Source: Lindgomyces ingoldianus | Taxonomy: Eukaryota > Ascomycota > Dothideomycetes > Pleosporales > Lindgomycetaceae | Direction of reading: 5' to 3' | Assembly (NCBI RefSeq): GCF_010093535.1 | Contig: NW_022985182.1 | Location: forward strand, 755,785-819,784 | Length of the DNA stretch: 64,000 nucleotides | Shown: in pieces, positions 24,658-36,166 of the stretch | How the letters are laid out: each line of letters begins with the position of its first letter | Numbering within the stretch: the first letter of the stretch is position 1 | Position numbers and translations under genes: made by a program | Notes under the pieces: generated by a model | What the model was told of the DNA's origin: nothing | Databases searched by the model: none | What the model saw: the letters and a program-made list of their open reading frames with translations, nothing else

Positions 24658-25827
24658 GCTGTAGAAGGAGAGGAAACAGCGTATGCGGCCTTCCGAGTAA
24701 AGTGAAGACCTCCGCAGTGGCTTAAAGCAAAGTACAGACGGAGAAAGCTTTCAGAGAAGGGCATCAGCATTATCCCAAGAGGTCTGACGCAACTTCGTCG
24801 GTTCGATGAAATTCAACTGCCTGGGTAATTTTTGCGGTAGGAGATACATACTTCAAGATAGCTTTGAGTCCAATTTTAAAAAATACCCTCTCCGTACGGA
24901 TTAAATTGAAAGTAAAAGTCCACTTAGTGCATAAAAAAAATACTTGAAAGAGTAAGTTTCGAAGACTGTGGAGAGCAGACTCAACGAAGGTTTGTAGGTG
25001 GGGATAAGACAGGAGGAACAAAGAATCAGAGTAGTGACCCCCTCTTTGATTAGAAGGATAAACTTGCAAAAGCCTTGAACTGTGGAATTTGGTGCGATAT
25101 TCTGCGGCGCAAAAGAAAGAAGCTGAACACTATATTGGCGGCAAGGCACGATACTGAGCAAAGCGCAGCACGCTTCAACCTGAAGATCCGCAATTTAGAT
25201 GTGGAAGTTAGTTATGTACCTATCTCGAAGAGGACTAAGTCAATACCCATGGTTGATCTTGCATCTACCGGAGCCTCCGAGACGCTTCGCCAGAGTGTAT
25301 GTGGCGCCCGTAGTTGTTCACCCCTGTCCTGTGCCCAATCTGGAAACGCCTCCTTCCTTTGAGCTGGATTCGTAGCCCAGAATGTCGCTTTATGCTAGAA
25401 AGAGTCTAGCGCGGCGATCAGCCTGACACATTTTGTGTCAATCTTGGAAAGCTAGAAAACAAAAGGGCGCCAAGACGAGGCCAGTCAGCTCATCCACACC
25501 TCAAAGACCAGCTTAGTTCTAGACAGCCACATTTTCTCTCTTAGACATTCGTAAAGCCCGGAGGAAGGGTGTGCCCCGAAACAGTCTTATTCCCGACCAG
25601 CATAGACGAAAATATGCCGTAAAATGAGCTGGCATTTCTCTAGAACGGGAAACGTCGTGACATCCTGTCTCCAAACGTATTCATTGTGGAGATATATAAT
25701 ATCCCGTCCTAACCGAAGTGTCAATCCCACAAACTACTTTTGCGACTGTAGATCCATTTCTTGAACCATATATGCAATCCTTGTTATTCCATTGCTCACT
25801 ATTCAAACTGAACACACATCTTCCGCA
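24658..25827. other. Intergenic, no gene recognised
   Basis: Short frames on both strands have no recognisable domain. The region must contain the promoters of the MFS gene (minus) and the dioxygenase-like gene (plus); a TATATAATA-like box lies near 25692. Confidence 0.4.
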
Positions 25828-26901
25828 ATGGCTCCAGGGTTACTTGTCAATAACTCAACCGAATCTGATAGATTCCGCTTGGATCAAAGTTCCCAGCCCA
25901 AGGTATCTCGATCTCCCAAAATTGGAGAAGTGGATTGTATGGCCTACGAACAGCAAAAAGATCTCATCGGCGACATTGTGGAAAAGCTCAAGGCATCGGG
26001 AGGATGCCTGATTCGCGGATTGTATCACCAAAAGACCCTCGACGCGATCGAGGAAGAAATCCGGCCCTACATCGCAGCGACAGATAAAGCAGACATCAGC
26101 CGAGAGGATTTCGTACCTTCATCGACGAGGATGGTAACTGGGCTCCTGAGCAAATCCCGGACATATGCTCTATCAGTAGCAGGAAACGGGATTTGGCATC
26201 AGGTTTCAGAACATTTCCTCACAAGCACCCTTTCAAATTCTTGGGTAACGAATACTCCACCGAATACATCGTAGATCCGCAGACTAACGCGGCCACAACA
26301 GCACGGCTCCCAGTCCCGAACGAGTGTGAGCTTACCACAGCTGAGCACCACAGTCGCTTTCTCGGTCGGTCCTGGAACGAAGGCTCAAGGTCTTCACCGC
26401 GATGACGACATCTACCACACGCAGCATCCTGCCTCCTCAAAATATCATCTTGGCCAAGATACAATGTTGTGTCTTTTCGTCGCCGTTAAGAGCTGTACGA
26501 ATGAGAATGGTGCAACACGGATCGTGCCTGGTAGCCATCTCTGGGACTACACATCTCCTCCGCCTTCTTACGAGACTTTGCCGGAGCAATTTTCCCATGC
26601 AGAGATGTCACCCGGTGATGCATTTCTGATGCTTGGAGGGGTATACCACAGAGCAGGGTCGAATACCACTGCGGACGAAGAGAGACTAGTATATGCTGCG
26701 TTTGCAACGCGAGGATACTAGAGACAAGAGGAAAACCAATATCTTGCCAACGATTTGGAGGGAATCAAAGAGCTCCCAATCCACTTGCAGAAATTCGCTG
26801 GCTTTGGGGCGAGCAAGCCTTACATGGGTTGGGTCGATATGGAGGAACCGGTAAAGGTTCTGAATCGGAATGCGGACGTCGGGGATACGGAGTTTTGGTA
26901 G
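25828..26901 (+). pseudogene. Phytanoyl-CoA dioxygenase (PhyH) family protein with premature stop
   Basis: Exon 1 is 25828-26244; the intron 26245-26301 (GTAACG...ACAG) is in phase; exon 2 starts at 26302. The Fe(II)/2-oxoglutarate dioxygenase signature is present: VSLPQLSTTVAFSVGPG, then HRDD (His and Asp metal ligands), NGATRIVPGSHLWD, and YHRAGSNTT with the distal His. TAG at 26719-26721 stops the frame after FATRGY, but the same frame then runs 59 more codons as RQEENQYLANDLEG...KPYMGWVDMEEP, the usual C terminus of fungal verruculogen-synthase-like members, to TAG at 26899. A single-base nonsense change is the simplest explanation. The catalytic core is intact, so a truncated active protein remains possible. 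Confidence 0.8.
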
Positions 26902-26962
26902 TATGCTGTTCGAGTTTGGAGTATCCATAATGATCCATGTAAAGGTACGTGATTGTCCCTTT

Positions 26963-27579
26963 CAGGGCTTCCAACGAGGCGTAGTACTGTACAATTGGGC
27001 GATTTTAAGGCCTGTACAGGTGAGATTTTGTGTACGTTCGTACAACAGGGAGGAGGAGAGGTAGGTGTACGTATTGTAACTGTTACAGCTCACGTAATCT
27101 GTACAAGTAGTATAATTTAATTAAAGTACGCTATACTCTAGTTAAAACAGCTAAGACTATAACTCTCTAAAGACACAAGATTAAGGTCTAATTAACTATA
27201 AAATAACTAGTTCTCCCTAGTAACAAGAGCAGATAGGACTAGATAAGGCCTGTAAGGCAGCAAAAGGCGTAGATAGATAACTCTGCAATAGAAAATAGTC
27301 TATAATAGGCATTTTTAAGACAACAGACTGCAGATAGATAGATTAAACCCCTTAAAAAAGATTTAAGCGCCTGCAGGCCTCCTGCTCGCTAGAGCCCTTC
27401 TACCCCTCTAGAACCCCTATATAAACTTCCTAAAAGGGTAATACAATCTGTACTACGTACTGTACCTAGGGCATTATTAATTGTATAGTACAGCTTACAA
27501 ACTTAGTACGTTCGTACTGAACACGTGACCGTTACGGTTCACTTTGTACGGACCGTAGTACGGCCCGTTGGAAGCCCTG
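26963..27579. mobile_element. hAT-type MITE, copy 1 (617 bp)
   Basis: Ends are inverted repeats with 14 identical bases (CAGGGCTTCCAACG). The element is flanked by a perfect 8-bp duplication GTCCCTTT at 26955-26962 and 27580-27587. CAGGG ends plus 8-bp target duplication define the hAT superfamily. The interior is AT-rich and has no transposase frame, so the copy is non-autonomous. It sits 61 bp after the dioxygenase-like gene. Ends match the copy at 41080-42087. Confidence 0.92.
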
Positions 27580-27587
27580 GTCCCTTT

Positions 27588-30500
27588 CAAGGCGTTCTGG
27601 AAAGGCACATAAGTGTAAAAAGTATAAAAAGTATAAAAAGCGTAAGTAAAATTACGGCCTGAGTGTTCCAACCTAGTGTCCAGCCGCCCGCTGTGTTTTT
27701 AGCAGACGGACACGGAATAGTAAAGGCGGAGTATGGGTCAGGACTGATAAGAGATTCAGGCTCCAAACGCAGAATTCTCGTGCATCCAGCCAATCGCCAC
27801 AACGCCATGAAAATAGCAAAGGGCTAATGTGTTCAGTGGGGTGCTGTAGGATATCTAGAAAGATACGGAAATAGTGCTCGTCGACAAAAGGCGGGCTGAG
27901 AAGGTGGAGACATTAGCAAGACAGCTAGTGCAACTGCATCGATCAATGCTAAGATCCATTGACTCTTTTCAGAATCCGAGCCAAGAGCCATTTTCGACCC
28001 GCCAACTTACCTGAAGTCACCCTAGGAGTATTCCTTTCCACCTCATCGCTCTTCCACAAGATCTCGGCATAGCATCCTTTCTTACCCAACCCTGCTTATT
28101 CAGCTATGCGCCTTTTCTATATGAGCATCATAATATTAAAGTCCCGAAATTCTTCTACTTCAAGGTTCTCGTGGTTTTCGAGCATGCAAATGATAAAAGC
28201 CATGCGGACTGCTCCCTTCGAGAATCATAATAAATTCTTGCAAGGGAAGTCTCCCCGGAGCAGACATAGCATCCCATCTGCAACATTATGTGTATTGTCT
28301 CGGAGGAGAAAGGAGGTGTTAGCTGTTCCCAGTATTCTCAGGATCGGAGCTGGTGTAGTGTATTACAGTCGACTCATCTGATTAAACGCCGAAGTACGTA
28401 GATAGAGTCCAGAACTGGAGATGGCGAGAGGCCCTTCTCACGTGTTCGAGCTTGCTGATACGATAGGAGAGAAGTAATGGAGTCGGAAGGAAGTGAGGTA
28501 GCTAGCTGCAGAATCAGATATGGTATTCTAACCCACTTCGTGCCCATCCTCACTGCTGACTGTGGCAATTAGTGAGGCAAGCTCTTGATTTCAGATCCAC
28601 CCCCACGGGGTATAGAGAACCGGCCAGGGCTTCTATAAAATCTCAAGAAGATCATGAGGGGGTAGGTTCTACAAGCGTGGCTTCCTTTATCTTCGAAAGC
28701 CCACAATTTGTAGAAAATTAGTTGTCAACCAAGAAGCCTCTATACAAGGCACTGTCTCGATCGTATAAAACGACGCAGACGCTGGGCCAACTAAGGTTAA
28801 GCGCTCACCATCCTCGTCAAATCCGTTTTTCTGGAATAGATTCTTCGGGCGATGAAGACCAAGTCTGAAAAATTAGTCCGGCGTCCATGTTTTTTTGTCA
28901 CTTGGCTCTAAAGCCCCAGATTTCAGCCAAAGCCCAACACATATGCGCTATAGTACCTCCAAATGAAAAACTAGGAGATCACGTAGACAAACGTCCTCCT
29001 GGTCACGGAGGTAGCCCCCTTCAAATATTAGGAAGCTTCCCTCTGAGAGCCTAATCTGATCCACGTCTCAAGGAGCCCTTGGGTTTCTCTGCTTGATCAC
29101 TCAATTCAATATCATATGATAGAAAAGATACTTGAGTGAGCGGAGATAACCCTTGCAGCAGGAGAATTGTTCACGTCTAACAGATCTCGCATTCTCCATA
29201 CTACTTATCCACTAGTAAAAATGCGGTCTCTTCGTACAAATTTTCAAGGGGTTAGGTTAGAGACGAGACATCTCTGGTCATCGGACGCAAGCCCACTTGC
29301 ATATTAATCCAGTTTCCATCACAATATCCCGAGCCACAGTTGAAGTTTCCAATAATGAAGAATTTCGCGGCCGCTTTATCCCACCATTCTCGTTCACTGC
29401 GATCAGGACTAGCAACATCTAGGCTCTTCCTCACCACACTAGATTCCCAGTCCCACCATTTGGGGATGTGGCGTCCAGAAAGAGACCTGAAGACTGCAGG
29501 CTAATAGAGCTAGTCAACAAAGACTTCGTGCGAGAAAGCCCCATTCCTTGGAACCTCTAGTGTGGTATGTGTGTGTTAGCATTCAGGCAACTAGATGCCC
29601 GAAAGGAACAATGATGGAAGAAGCACCTAATAGCGGATGCAAACCCAATCGTGGACAAAATTCAACCAGGCAGCTCCACACAGTTGGTCTACCAATTGGC
29701 TTCAGAGAATTCATACGGAAAACTTAGGCGAGGAAGGGTCAGAAAAGAGGGCTCCATAGTATCGACTGACCATCCTTCCCGCTATGCTAATACGGCCTGT
29801 GGAACGACCAAGGCTAGATTTCAAGGATTTGCAGAGGCAGGGACCATACCACTCCGTGTTAATTCGGCCGCCGGGTTTCTTCATAGATTTCTTAGCTTTA
29901 CTTAATAATACTCTATTCCTTTATTCCTTTTTTTTAAAGATGGGGTTCCGTCAAGACCAGTGATCTAGGTGTGTAGCCGACCTGACATCAAGGAATGACG
30001 TTTATCTCATATGGAAGTGGTCTAAACGAATAGAAGTAAATGGGATGTCTGGTTTAATGTAGCTGGAGGAACTGGGAATTGTCATCATGATTACGCCGCC
30101 ACATTTCTTTTGGGATTTTCTAAGCTGCTTGATGTCTTCCTATTTGGAAGGGGAAAGAATTACATAAAAAGTCAGTACACTCAAAACAGCAACCTAACAT
30201 CCAACTTCTCTTCGTAAACCCATACGTGAAAAATTGCATAAATACTGCGTTCAACAATAGGTCTTATTTATAACACATGTCCGTATTTTACTAATACTTT
30301 CCTAAACTCCTGTGAGGATTTTAAAAGACTAAATATACCTTAATCACGTTCCGGAATATGTGATCATGTACTGTAAGAGAGATTTTCTTTTGCACCCTAG
30401 AAGAGACAACACTATGTAAACGAAACATTGTTAGTAGCTGTTAAATTGCAGGTGAATTGCTTACTAGCATATGCGTTCTGTTTGCTATCTCCCTAATTCT

Positions 30501-30697
30501 ATTAAAAGGTTTATTAGACCAAATTTGTTCCGGTCACGTTCTTACTAAGTGCTAAAATTTTGTAGAAAAGGTGATATTAATGGGCAGGAACAGAAGTAAG
30601 AATCAGTTTGTACATCTCATAGCTACAATTTGGCTGTAAAAATTTAGTGTCCCTCCTGACCTGCACAATTACCATCTCATCAACCATCATCCCATCT
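27588..30697. other. No complete gene recognised
   Basis: Apart from the exon at 29252-29500, only short frames occur. The 29900-30650 part is AT-rich. A small AAAAGTATA tandem (about 27615-27645) follows the MITE. Confidence 0.4.
29252..29500 (-). CDS. Terminal exon of an unrecognised Trp-rich protein (partial)
   Basis: After an acceptor ATTAG (29505-29501) with a CTGAC-like branch sequence, an 82-residue frame runs to TAA at 29252. The peptide looks genuine: PKWWDWESSVVRKSLDV, EREWWDKAAAKFFIIGNF, CGSGYCDGNWINMQVGL. It has two Cys and seven Trp residues. I could not find a matching upstream exon, so this may be the last exon of a gene or a relic. Family not recognised. Confidence 0.4.
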   Translation of the reverse strand, partial: PAVFRSLSGRHIPKWWDWESSVVRKSLDVASPDRSEREWWDKAAAKFFIIGNFNCGSGYCDGNWINMQVGLRPMTRDVSSLT

Positions 30698-31114
30698 CTA
30701 TTTTACAGGTTCAAGCTTCGCAGCCTGACAGAATTCGCAATCCCTGAGTGTCTGGTACAAGTGAAGGTAGTCGTGAATCCACTTCTTAGTCGGAAGCTCA
30801 AGGCCCTCCTCATCCATCTTCTCACAGATGCCGATGTATGGATTACTGAAGAAGTGCATTGAGTTCACAGTCGCATAGACGATGGCCTTTGATTGATAGA
30901 TCCGATATCGCCATAGAGCTTTCGCGGCTTCCACGTCATCTGAGGTGAGTGAGCCAATGGCGGCTTCATTCGCGAGCAACTTCGCCTTCAGATTGTAGAC
31001 TTCAATCTTCAGATCCTCGTTTTCTTGATCGACCTCCTTCAGAGCTGCCTTAAGTTTCGCGATCTGGAACTTGAGGTTGTCATTCCTGCGCTTCTGAGCC
31101 TCCTCGGGAGTCAT
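30698..31114 (-). CDS. Small coiled-coil protein, unknown function
   Basis: The first in-frame ATG is at 31114 and the product has 138 residues. Residues 1-55 (QKRRNDNLKFQIAKLKAALK and on) form a clear heptad coiled coil; the rest is a globular-looking tail with HFFSNPYIGICEKMDEEG and CEFCQAAK. Upstream the same frame is open for 24 codons (31222-31151, TTREVLYDLLEHAEKCRIDS) and ends in TAG at 31150. That stop lies in a possible 60-nt GTACTC...CCTAG intron which is a multiple of three, so a longer spliced N terminus is plausible. No family recognised. Confidence 0.6.
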   Translation of the reverse strand: MTPEEAQKRRNDNLKFQIAKLKAALKEVDQENEDLKIEVYNLKAKLLANEAAIGSLTSDDVEAAKALWRYRIYQSKAIVYATVNSMHFFSNPYIGICEKMDEEGLELPTKKWIHDYLHLYQTLRDCEFCQAAKLEPVK

Positions 31115-31225
31115 GATTCCACCAGGACCCGATTCCAAAGAGTCTTTCTAGGGGTCGTTGCTGTCGATGCGGCACTTTTCAGCGTGTTCGAGAAGGTCGT
31201 AGAGTACTTCGCGCGTGGTTTTCTA

Positions 31226-32012
31226 ACAATAGTAAGCGACATCTCGTTAACTCTCCACGTGGTTGATGGCAAACCGGCACGTAGGCTGAGTGGACTTTGT
31301 TAGGCGCGGATTCAGGAGTGGAGGCGAAGGCAGTAAGGGGTATCGTGGGTTATAGTGAAAGATCTTTTGGTATTAGCTAGGAAGTTCTCAAGTGGGCGAA
31401 GTCTTACGAACTGGCTTTCAAATCTTGCCAGAGAGAGTATATCCGCAAGGCGGTGTGTATGCTAGATTACTGAAGCCCTTTTAACGAAAGCGTTCAACAC
31501 GTTGACTGGAAACAATTTGGTGGGTGTTTCGAGGTAGTGGTGTGAGTGCGGTGGAATTAAGGCTTATATACCGTATTCCGGAAGCAGTGGGATTGTGTAT
31601 AATCCCTCTGGTGACTGCTGCTCTGCCCAGCGGTCCAGTGTGGTTCAGGTGAATGAGGACGCTGGCGGTGAAAGCATCACCCCAAAATTCAGCAGGCCGA
31701 TTGCATCCTCCGCAAAGCCGAAAGGACCGGCGAAGAATTGAATATAGGAAGGATGGAAACCCCGAAGTGTGGAGTTTATTATATAGGCTGAGAGGGAGCA
31801 ATTCCAAAAAACCATTGCCTGACTGACAGCCATATGCTCGGATCAGAGAAGAATACTAGAAGAGATGGGGTTCCCCTTTGCATTCAAGTATATTAGAATG
31901 GTTTGCTACATACTCACGAGCATCCATAATTCCCAAAAGATAAACAAACCATGCTACCTACCACGGCAAACCCTAGATCCTTGCCACACTCCAAAGCACC
32001 TACACAACCTCA
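31226..32012. other. Intergenic, no gene recognised
   Basis: It probably carries the promoter and any 5' exon of the coiled-coil gene to the left. Minus-strand frames at 31481-31833 look random. Confidence 0.4.
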
Positions 32013-32442
32013 CTAACTCCCCTTAAGCTGCCCATCCCCAAACAGCCCCCGATACTCCTTCAGAATCCTCTCCTCAATCTCCCTCACATCCTCCTCTCCG
32101 CTAAACGCCATCATATAATCCTTCATACCGCTCCACTCATCCTTCCAGAACCTGCTAGCCATCTCCTTCAACCTCCTTGTTTCGTCTTCTGCTTGCTCCG
32201 CACGCATGCTCGTATTGTGTGCTTCGAGGGTCTTGGCTTGAAGTTGTTCCTGAAGTTCTTGAACATGTCGCTGGAGGTCCACGTTCCCAGACTGTGTGGA
32301 TGTGGATTTCCTGCGTATGAAGCTGGATGGTCGGCTTGGGGAAGTGTAGATGGATGTTTTTGGGTCGTTGGTAGACTATAGAAATTGAGTGAGAGGCTAT
32401 GAACGAGTGTAGGAGGCAAAGTACCTTCTTTGGGGAGTTCAT
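32013..32442 (-). CDS. Small basic/coiled-coil protein, unknown function
   Basis: Two exons, 32442-32425 (MNSPKK) and 32375-32013, 126 residues, with a 49-nt GT-AG intron in phase. Exon 2 begins with a Ser/Thr/Pro-rich segment (STNDPKTSIYTSPSRPSSF). A coiled coil of about 45 residues follows (LQRHVQELQEQLQAKTLEA) and then a Trp-containing tail (FWKDEWSGMKDYMMAFSG). I do not recognise the family. It shares strand and coiled-coil character with the gene at 30698 but no obvious sequence similarity. Confidence 0.65.
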
Positions 32443-32840
32443 GGTTTGGGATCAAAAGTGTGCATTAATTTGGATAAGTTGAATGTCGCGCAAGCCGCGT
32501 CGGTGCTCTGGGTGAAGGAAATTCGGCGAGTAGAAACAGTATCGTTTGCAACGAGCAAGTAGTCAAAAAGTAAGAGATACATGCGCGAATGACACGAAGC
32601 CTTGATGACGTGGGTACAGCGGAGCGGTGTGAAGCTTTTCAAGGCGCAGCGTATTTATTTCGATGAAGGGTTGAAAGAAATGAATGATTGAAGGAATAAA
32701 TGAAGCCGGAATATATATTTTCCGAGAAGTGAAGGCCTCGTGGGGTTATCATGAGGTTCACCACAGCCACATGTTGCCACATGACCCGCGGCTATGAATC
32801 CGCATGTTGACGAAAACCTGATGCGACATGATAAAGGCAG

Positions 32841-34742
32841 TCAGTAAACCCTAACACATGTGCCATACTCCCAGATCATCTTTCCGACAACAACCATTCC
32901 TCCAATAGCAGGGGCTGCGTACAGTAGCAATGCAAACTTCCGAAGGATGCCTATATTCGGTCTCTCCAAGATGAAAAAATATGGGAAGAAATGGACAAGT
33001 GGGCCGATAAGAATCCCCGTAACCAGCCAGGACAAAACAAAGCCTAGCTGCGCTGGGGAGCTCTTCCGGGATGGACGCGAGAGAAGGTGCCCACAACAAT
33101 AAACGATAGACACCCTATAAGTCCACTTGCGATTGTGAGATACGAGTCATATAAGCGGTCACGTAACTGGTCTTTCGGATCTTTCGGTTTCGAGGTGGAA
33201 GGAATGAGAATTTGCGTTCGATGTTTATGACCCTTGTACGCGAGATAGTGGTCGAGCCCCTTGGACAGTAGCTTTAGTACCCATGTCTGGCTTCCATCGT
33301 CGGCCATGCGGGACAAGATTGAAAAAAGTCGTATTAGGTCAAATTTGCTTTTCACATCGAAGTGGCTGGTGTCCATTTCGAATATATAGGTCGAATCACG
33401 CGATCGCCCAAATGTTGATACAAACAGATTGATAGGAATTCCGGAAGGTTTTAGTAAGGTGTCTTGCCCGACTTTCATAAATTCGACGGAAAGATAACCC
33501 GGAGAATGTCAGGACCATCTATAATCCAAATGACACCCTCAAAATGACCATCGGCCCGCCTTCGAGCTTCTTCCATGGCTTCTGATGAGACCAGGTACAC
33601 ATGTGAGTAATCAGGGCTGAATATGGCACTGACGAGATTGATGAATGACATAATCAGGTAGGGGGCCACAGTCAAGCCATACGCCGCGTAGCCATAGCGA
33701 TCCAGTTGGTCTCCTTTTGTTCGGACAAAAGTGTATGAAGCGAAAATAAGTTGGAATATGGCAATCACACCTTTAGAGACGCTGTGGTACGAACTTAACT
33801 GCGATGATCCCGTTGTATGAGGGCCTGGTGACATTGGGTACGGAAATCGGTTGCGTAGCTTCTTGGAAAAAGCTTTCAACCGACTCAGAGATTCCTTGAC
33901 TTCATCTTGTTGTGTTTCGGTTGATGGTGTAGCCCGAAGCATATATCCAACAAATATCCGACAGTATACCTCCATTTTGCAAGCTCTAGCTCTGGGAGGG
34001 TAGTAGTAGATGGACGAGAGAATTCCCGTACTTTCGCACTTGGGGGTACAATAGCAAGAGCATAGACTTTTGGTAGTTGACAATTTCCGTGCACTTGTCG
34101 CCCTCTCTTTGTTGCCCAACTGTCGGCAGGATCAAAATGAGGTGTGCCATGAAGGAGGATGCAGTCGTTGTCCTTGACCTTGAGAATGATTGGAGCCTGC
34201 TGTTCATCTCCAGATAACTGGCGAGATCGAAGTTGCTCTGATTCGATGTCGTTTGAGACTTCATCCAAGTTGTGCTTAAGGTCCTCGGATTGAGCGCCGG
34301 TGTTCGCGATTGGTTTGATGATTCGTAAATTCCGAATTTTATCTTCCGGTTCTGGTTCCCATGCATCAGTCCTCACAACTTCGCATGGAGCGCCAGCCAT
34401 TAGGGTACTGGTAAGAGGGGTTTCGCGGAAAGCAACAGCCCCGTAAATGGCGTTCAACCCCCTGATGACGCCAGAAACGGGGAAAAAGAGAGCGAAAATT
34501 AGGTCTAAAAAAGACTGGAAGATAGATTGGCCCGGTAGATTCTTTAACGTAGCTGCATGGGCTACATAGTTTCCCAAGAAGAAAGCAGCAACATCAGCCG
34601 CTTTTCTGGGTCGACAAAGAAGGTGGGGGTCGCCATGATTGGAGCTTCCTTGCGGGACTTTAATTGTGATATTCTGTAAAACCAGGTGATGGGCTGAGGC
34701 ACAATAGAAGAAGGCCGGGACAAACAATAGGAGGTGAAACAT
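32841..34742 (-). pseudogene. Fungal membrane protein gene with broken frames
   Basis: Four minus-strand frames in series together resemble a fungal multi-pass membrane protein family. Starting at ATG 34742 there is a signal peptide (MFHLLLFVPAFFYCASA), then LGNYVAHAATLKNLPGQS, CQLPKVYALAIVPPSA, FQLIFASYTFVRTKGDQLD, YGLTVAPYLIMSFINLV, and a C-terminal pair of membrane segments (FVLSWLVTGILIGPLVHFF). Frame changes fall near 33905-33974, 33475 and 33070. The first might be an intron (GTATAC...ACAAG), but the phase does not close. The last two have no plausible splice sites. I call it a probable pseudogene; unmodelled introns could rescue part of it. Confidence 0.6.
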
Positions 34743-35556
34743 GTTGAATGCTTCATTCAGTATGGAGCCGCCGAAGAAAAGATAGAGCTATTTGTTCAGT
34801 CCTCGTTGTGAGGCCTTTGCTCGACTAGTGCATTTTCTCAGCCATCACAACAATCGAGCTTTGAGTTTCTAGGGCTAGAGTGCATGACCATGGAGGCTGA
34901 GCTGCAGGACGACTGAAAGAAAAAAAGCATTTTCCATGCTGGCAGCCTGGACAACGGAGCTTGCAGCCAAAGGTTTGAGCCATGACGGATGGTATTAGAC
35001 TCTAAAAGGCGATTTTTCACAAACTAGCTGGGGTTGAAGGAGAGAGCGAAAAGAAGGCTGAAGTCGAGAATCTGAAGGACAGGAGACCGGTACCTACAGG
35101 TAACCCTACACTTTTACCTCGGCCGACTAAGCAAATTTTTGTTGGCTCAAGCTTGTTGGTAAGGTCAGCGATTGGTTGGTCGTGTTAGTAATCAGTTGGT
35201 TGGGTAATCTCCTTCATAAGGCCCATACCCCAAGCGAGCGATTATGACGCTCGCACCCTATTTGCCTAACAGAGCTGCAAGAAATATAAGTAATGTAATT
35301 GTAAACACGTTAAGAAGCTGTTGCTAACTGCTTTAAGTATTCCTTTAAGCTAAGAATTCTAATACTAAGCAGAAAATAATCTATTGTATAGTAATCTAGA
35401 CAAGACTAATTATAACCTTACTTCTAAGGCAACACAGGCGAACACGCTGCAGATAGCAAAGAAGAGTGCAAGGATGATACTAATGTAAGGGCTATATGTT
35501 AACACGATATTCACACTTTCTTATTTGATTTTAGGATGCTACTATGCCCCTTATAG
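34743..35556. other. Intergenic, grading into AT-rich DNA
   Basis: No coding signal. From about 35240 the sequence becomes AT-rich with many TA steps, as in RIP-mutated transposon relics. Confidence 0.4.
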
Positions 35557-35761
35557 TGTTAATTCAAAGATGGGATAGTAGGTAGCACGGATAGCACTGA
35601 GCGCAAGGTTCCGGAGAATTAGGAGGGTATTGTAAGAGAGACGAATCGCGGCCAAGCCTCGCTTGTCAGGATTCATGCTTATATACGAAGCACAGGTCAT
35701 GTGACCTCCAAACGGGTCAGGCGAGGCCATACTGACCCGTTCTGGGACATCCGGCCTTACA
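35557..35761 (-). mobile_element. LTR-like fragment (about 205 bp, TG...CA)
   Basis: On the minus strand the segment starts TGTAAGGCCGGATG, has a TATATAAG box about 90 bp in, and ends AATTAACA, the layout of a small solo LTR. It contains a perfect 9-bp inverted repeat (ACGGGTCAG / CTGACCCGT, 35712-35740). No second LTR, primer-binding site or target duplication was confirmed. Confidence 0.4.
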
Positions 35762-35974
35762 GTTAACTTCTAGGACTTACAGCCCTCTCACAACAGCAAC
35801 TATTACCTATGTTGCTCTTCTTCTAGAATATCCTTAAACGTCTACAAATGGGTATACATTCTATATTCACGTAGATCCTACCAGGGCTACTCTAGAAATA
35901 GCAGTTTAGGATACTTAATAGGTAAAAAATAATTCTAGAAATGCTAAGAACACGTTAAAATAGTATTAGTTTTT

Positions 35975-36166
35975 GTGAGAGGTATCGAGCAGAAAGCACG
36001 AGATACAGAGAGGGAATGCAGGATAGGGGGGGTAACGAGAGTAAACCTTGGGGTCGGAGGCAGAGGTACTGTGAGAGGTATCGAGTAGGAAACACAGGTC
36101 ACAGAGAGCGAATGCAGGATAGGGGGTAACGAGAGTAAACCTTAGGGTCGGAGGCAGAGGTACGGA
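35975..36166 (+). repeat. Tandem repeat, 96-bp period, two copies
   Basis: Units start at 35975 and 36071 with GTGAGAGGTATCGAG and share GAATGCAGGATAGGGGG and AACGAGAGTAAACCTT with few differences. Confidence 0.85.

Noticed and set aside
26963..27579. Solo LTR interpretation of the repeated element
   Set aside because: Inverted CAGGG ends and 8-bp target duplications fit a hAT MITE; LTRs would have TG...CA ends and 4-6 bp duplications.
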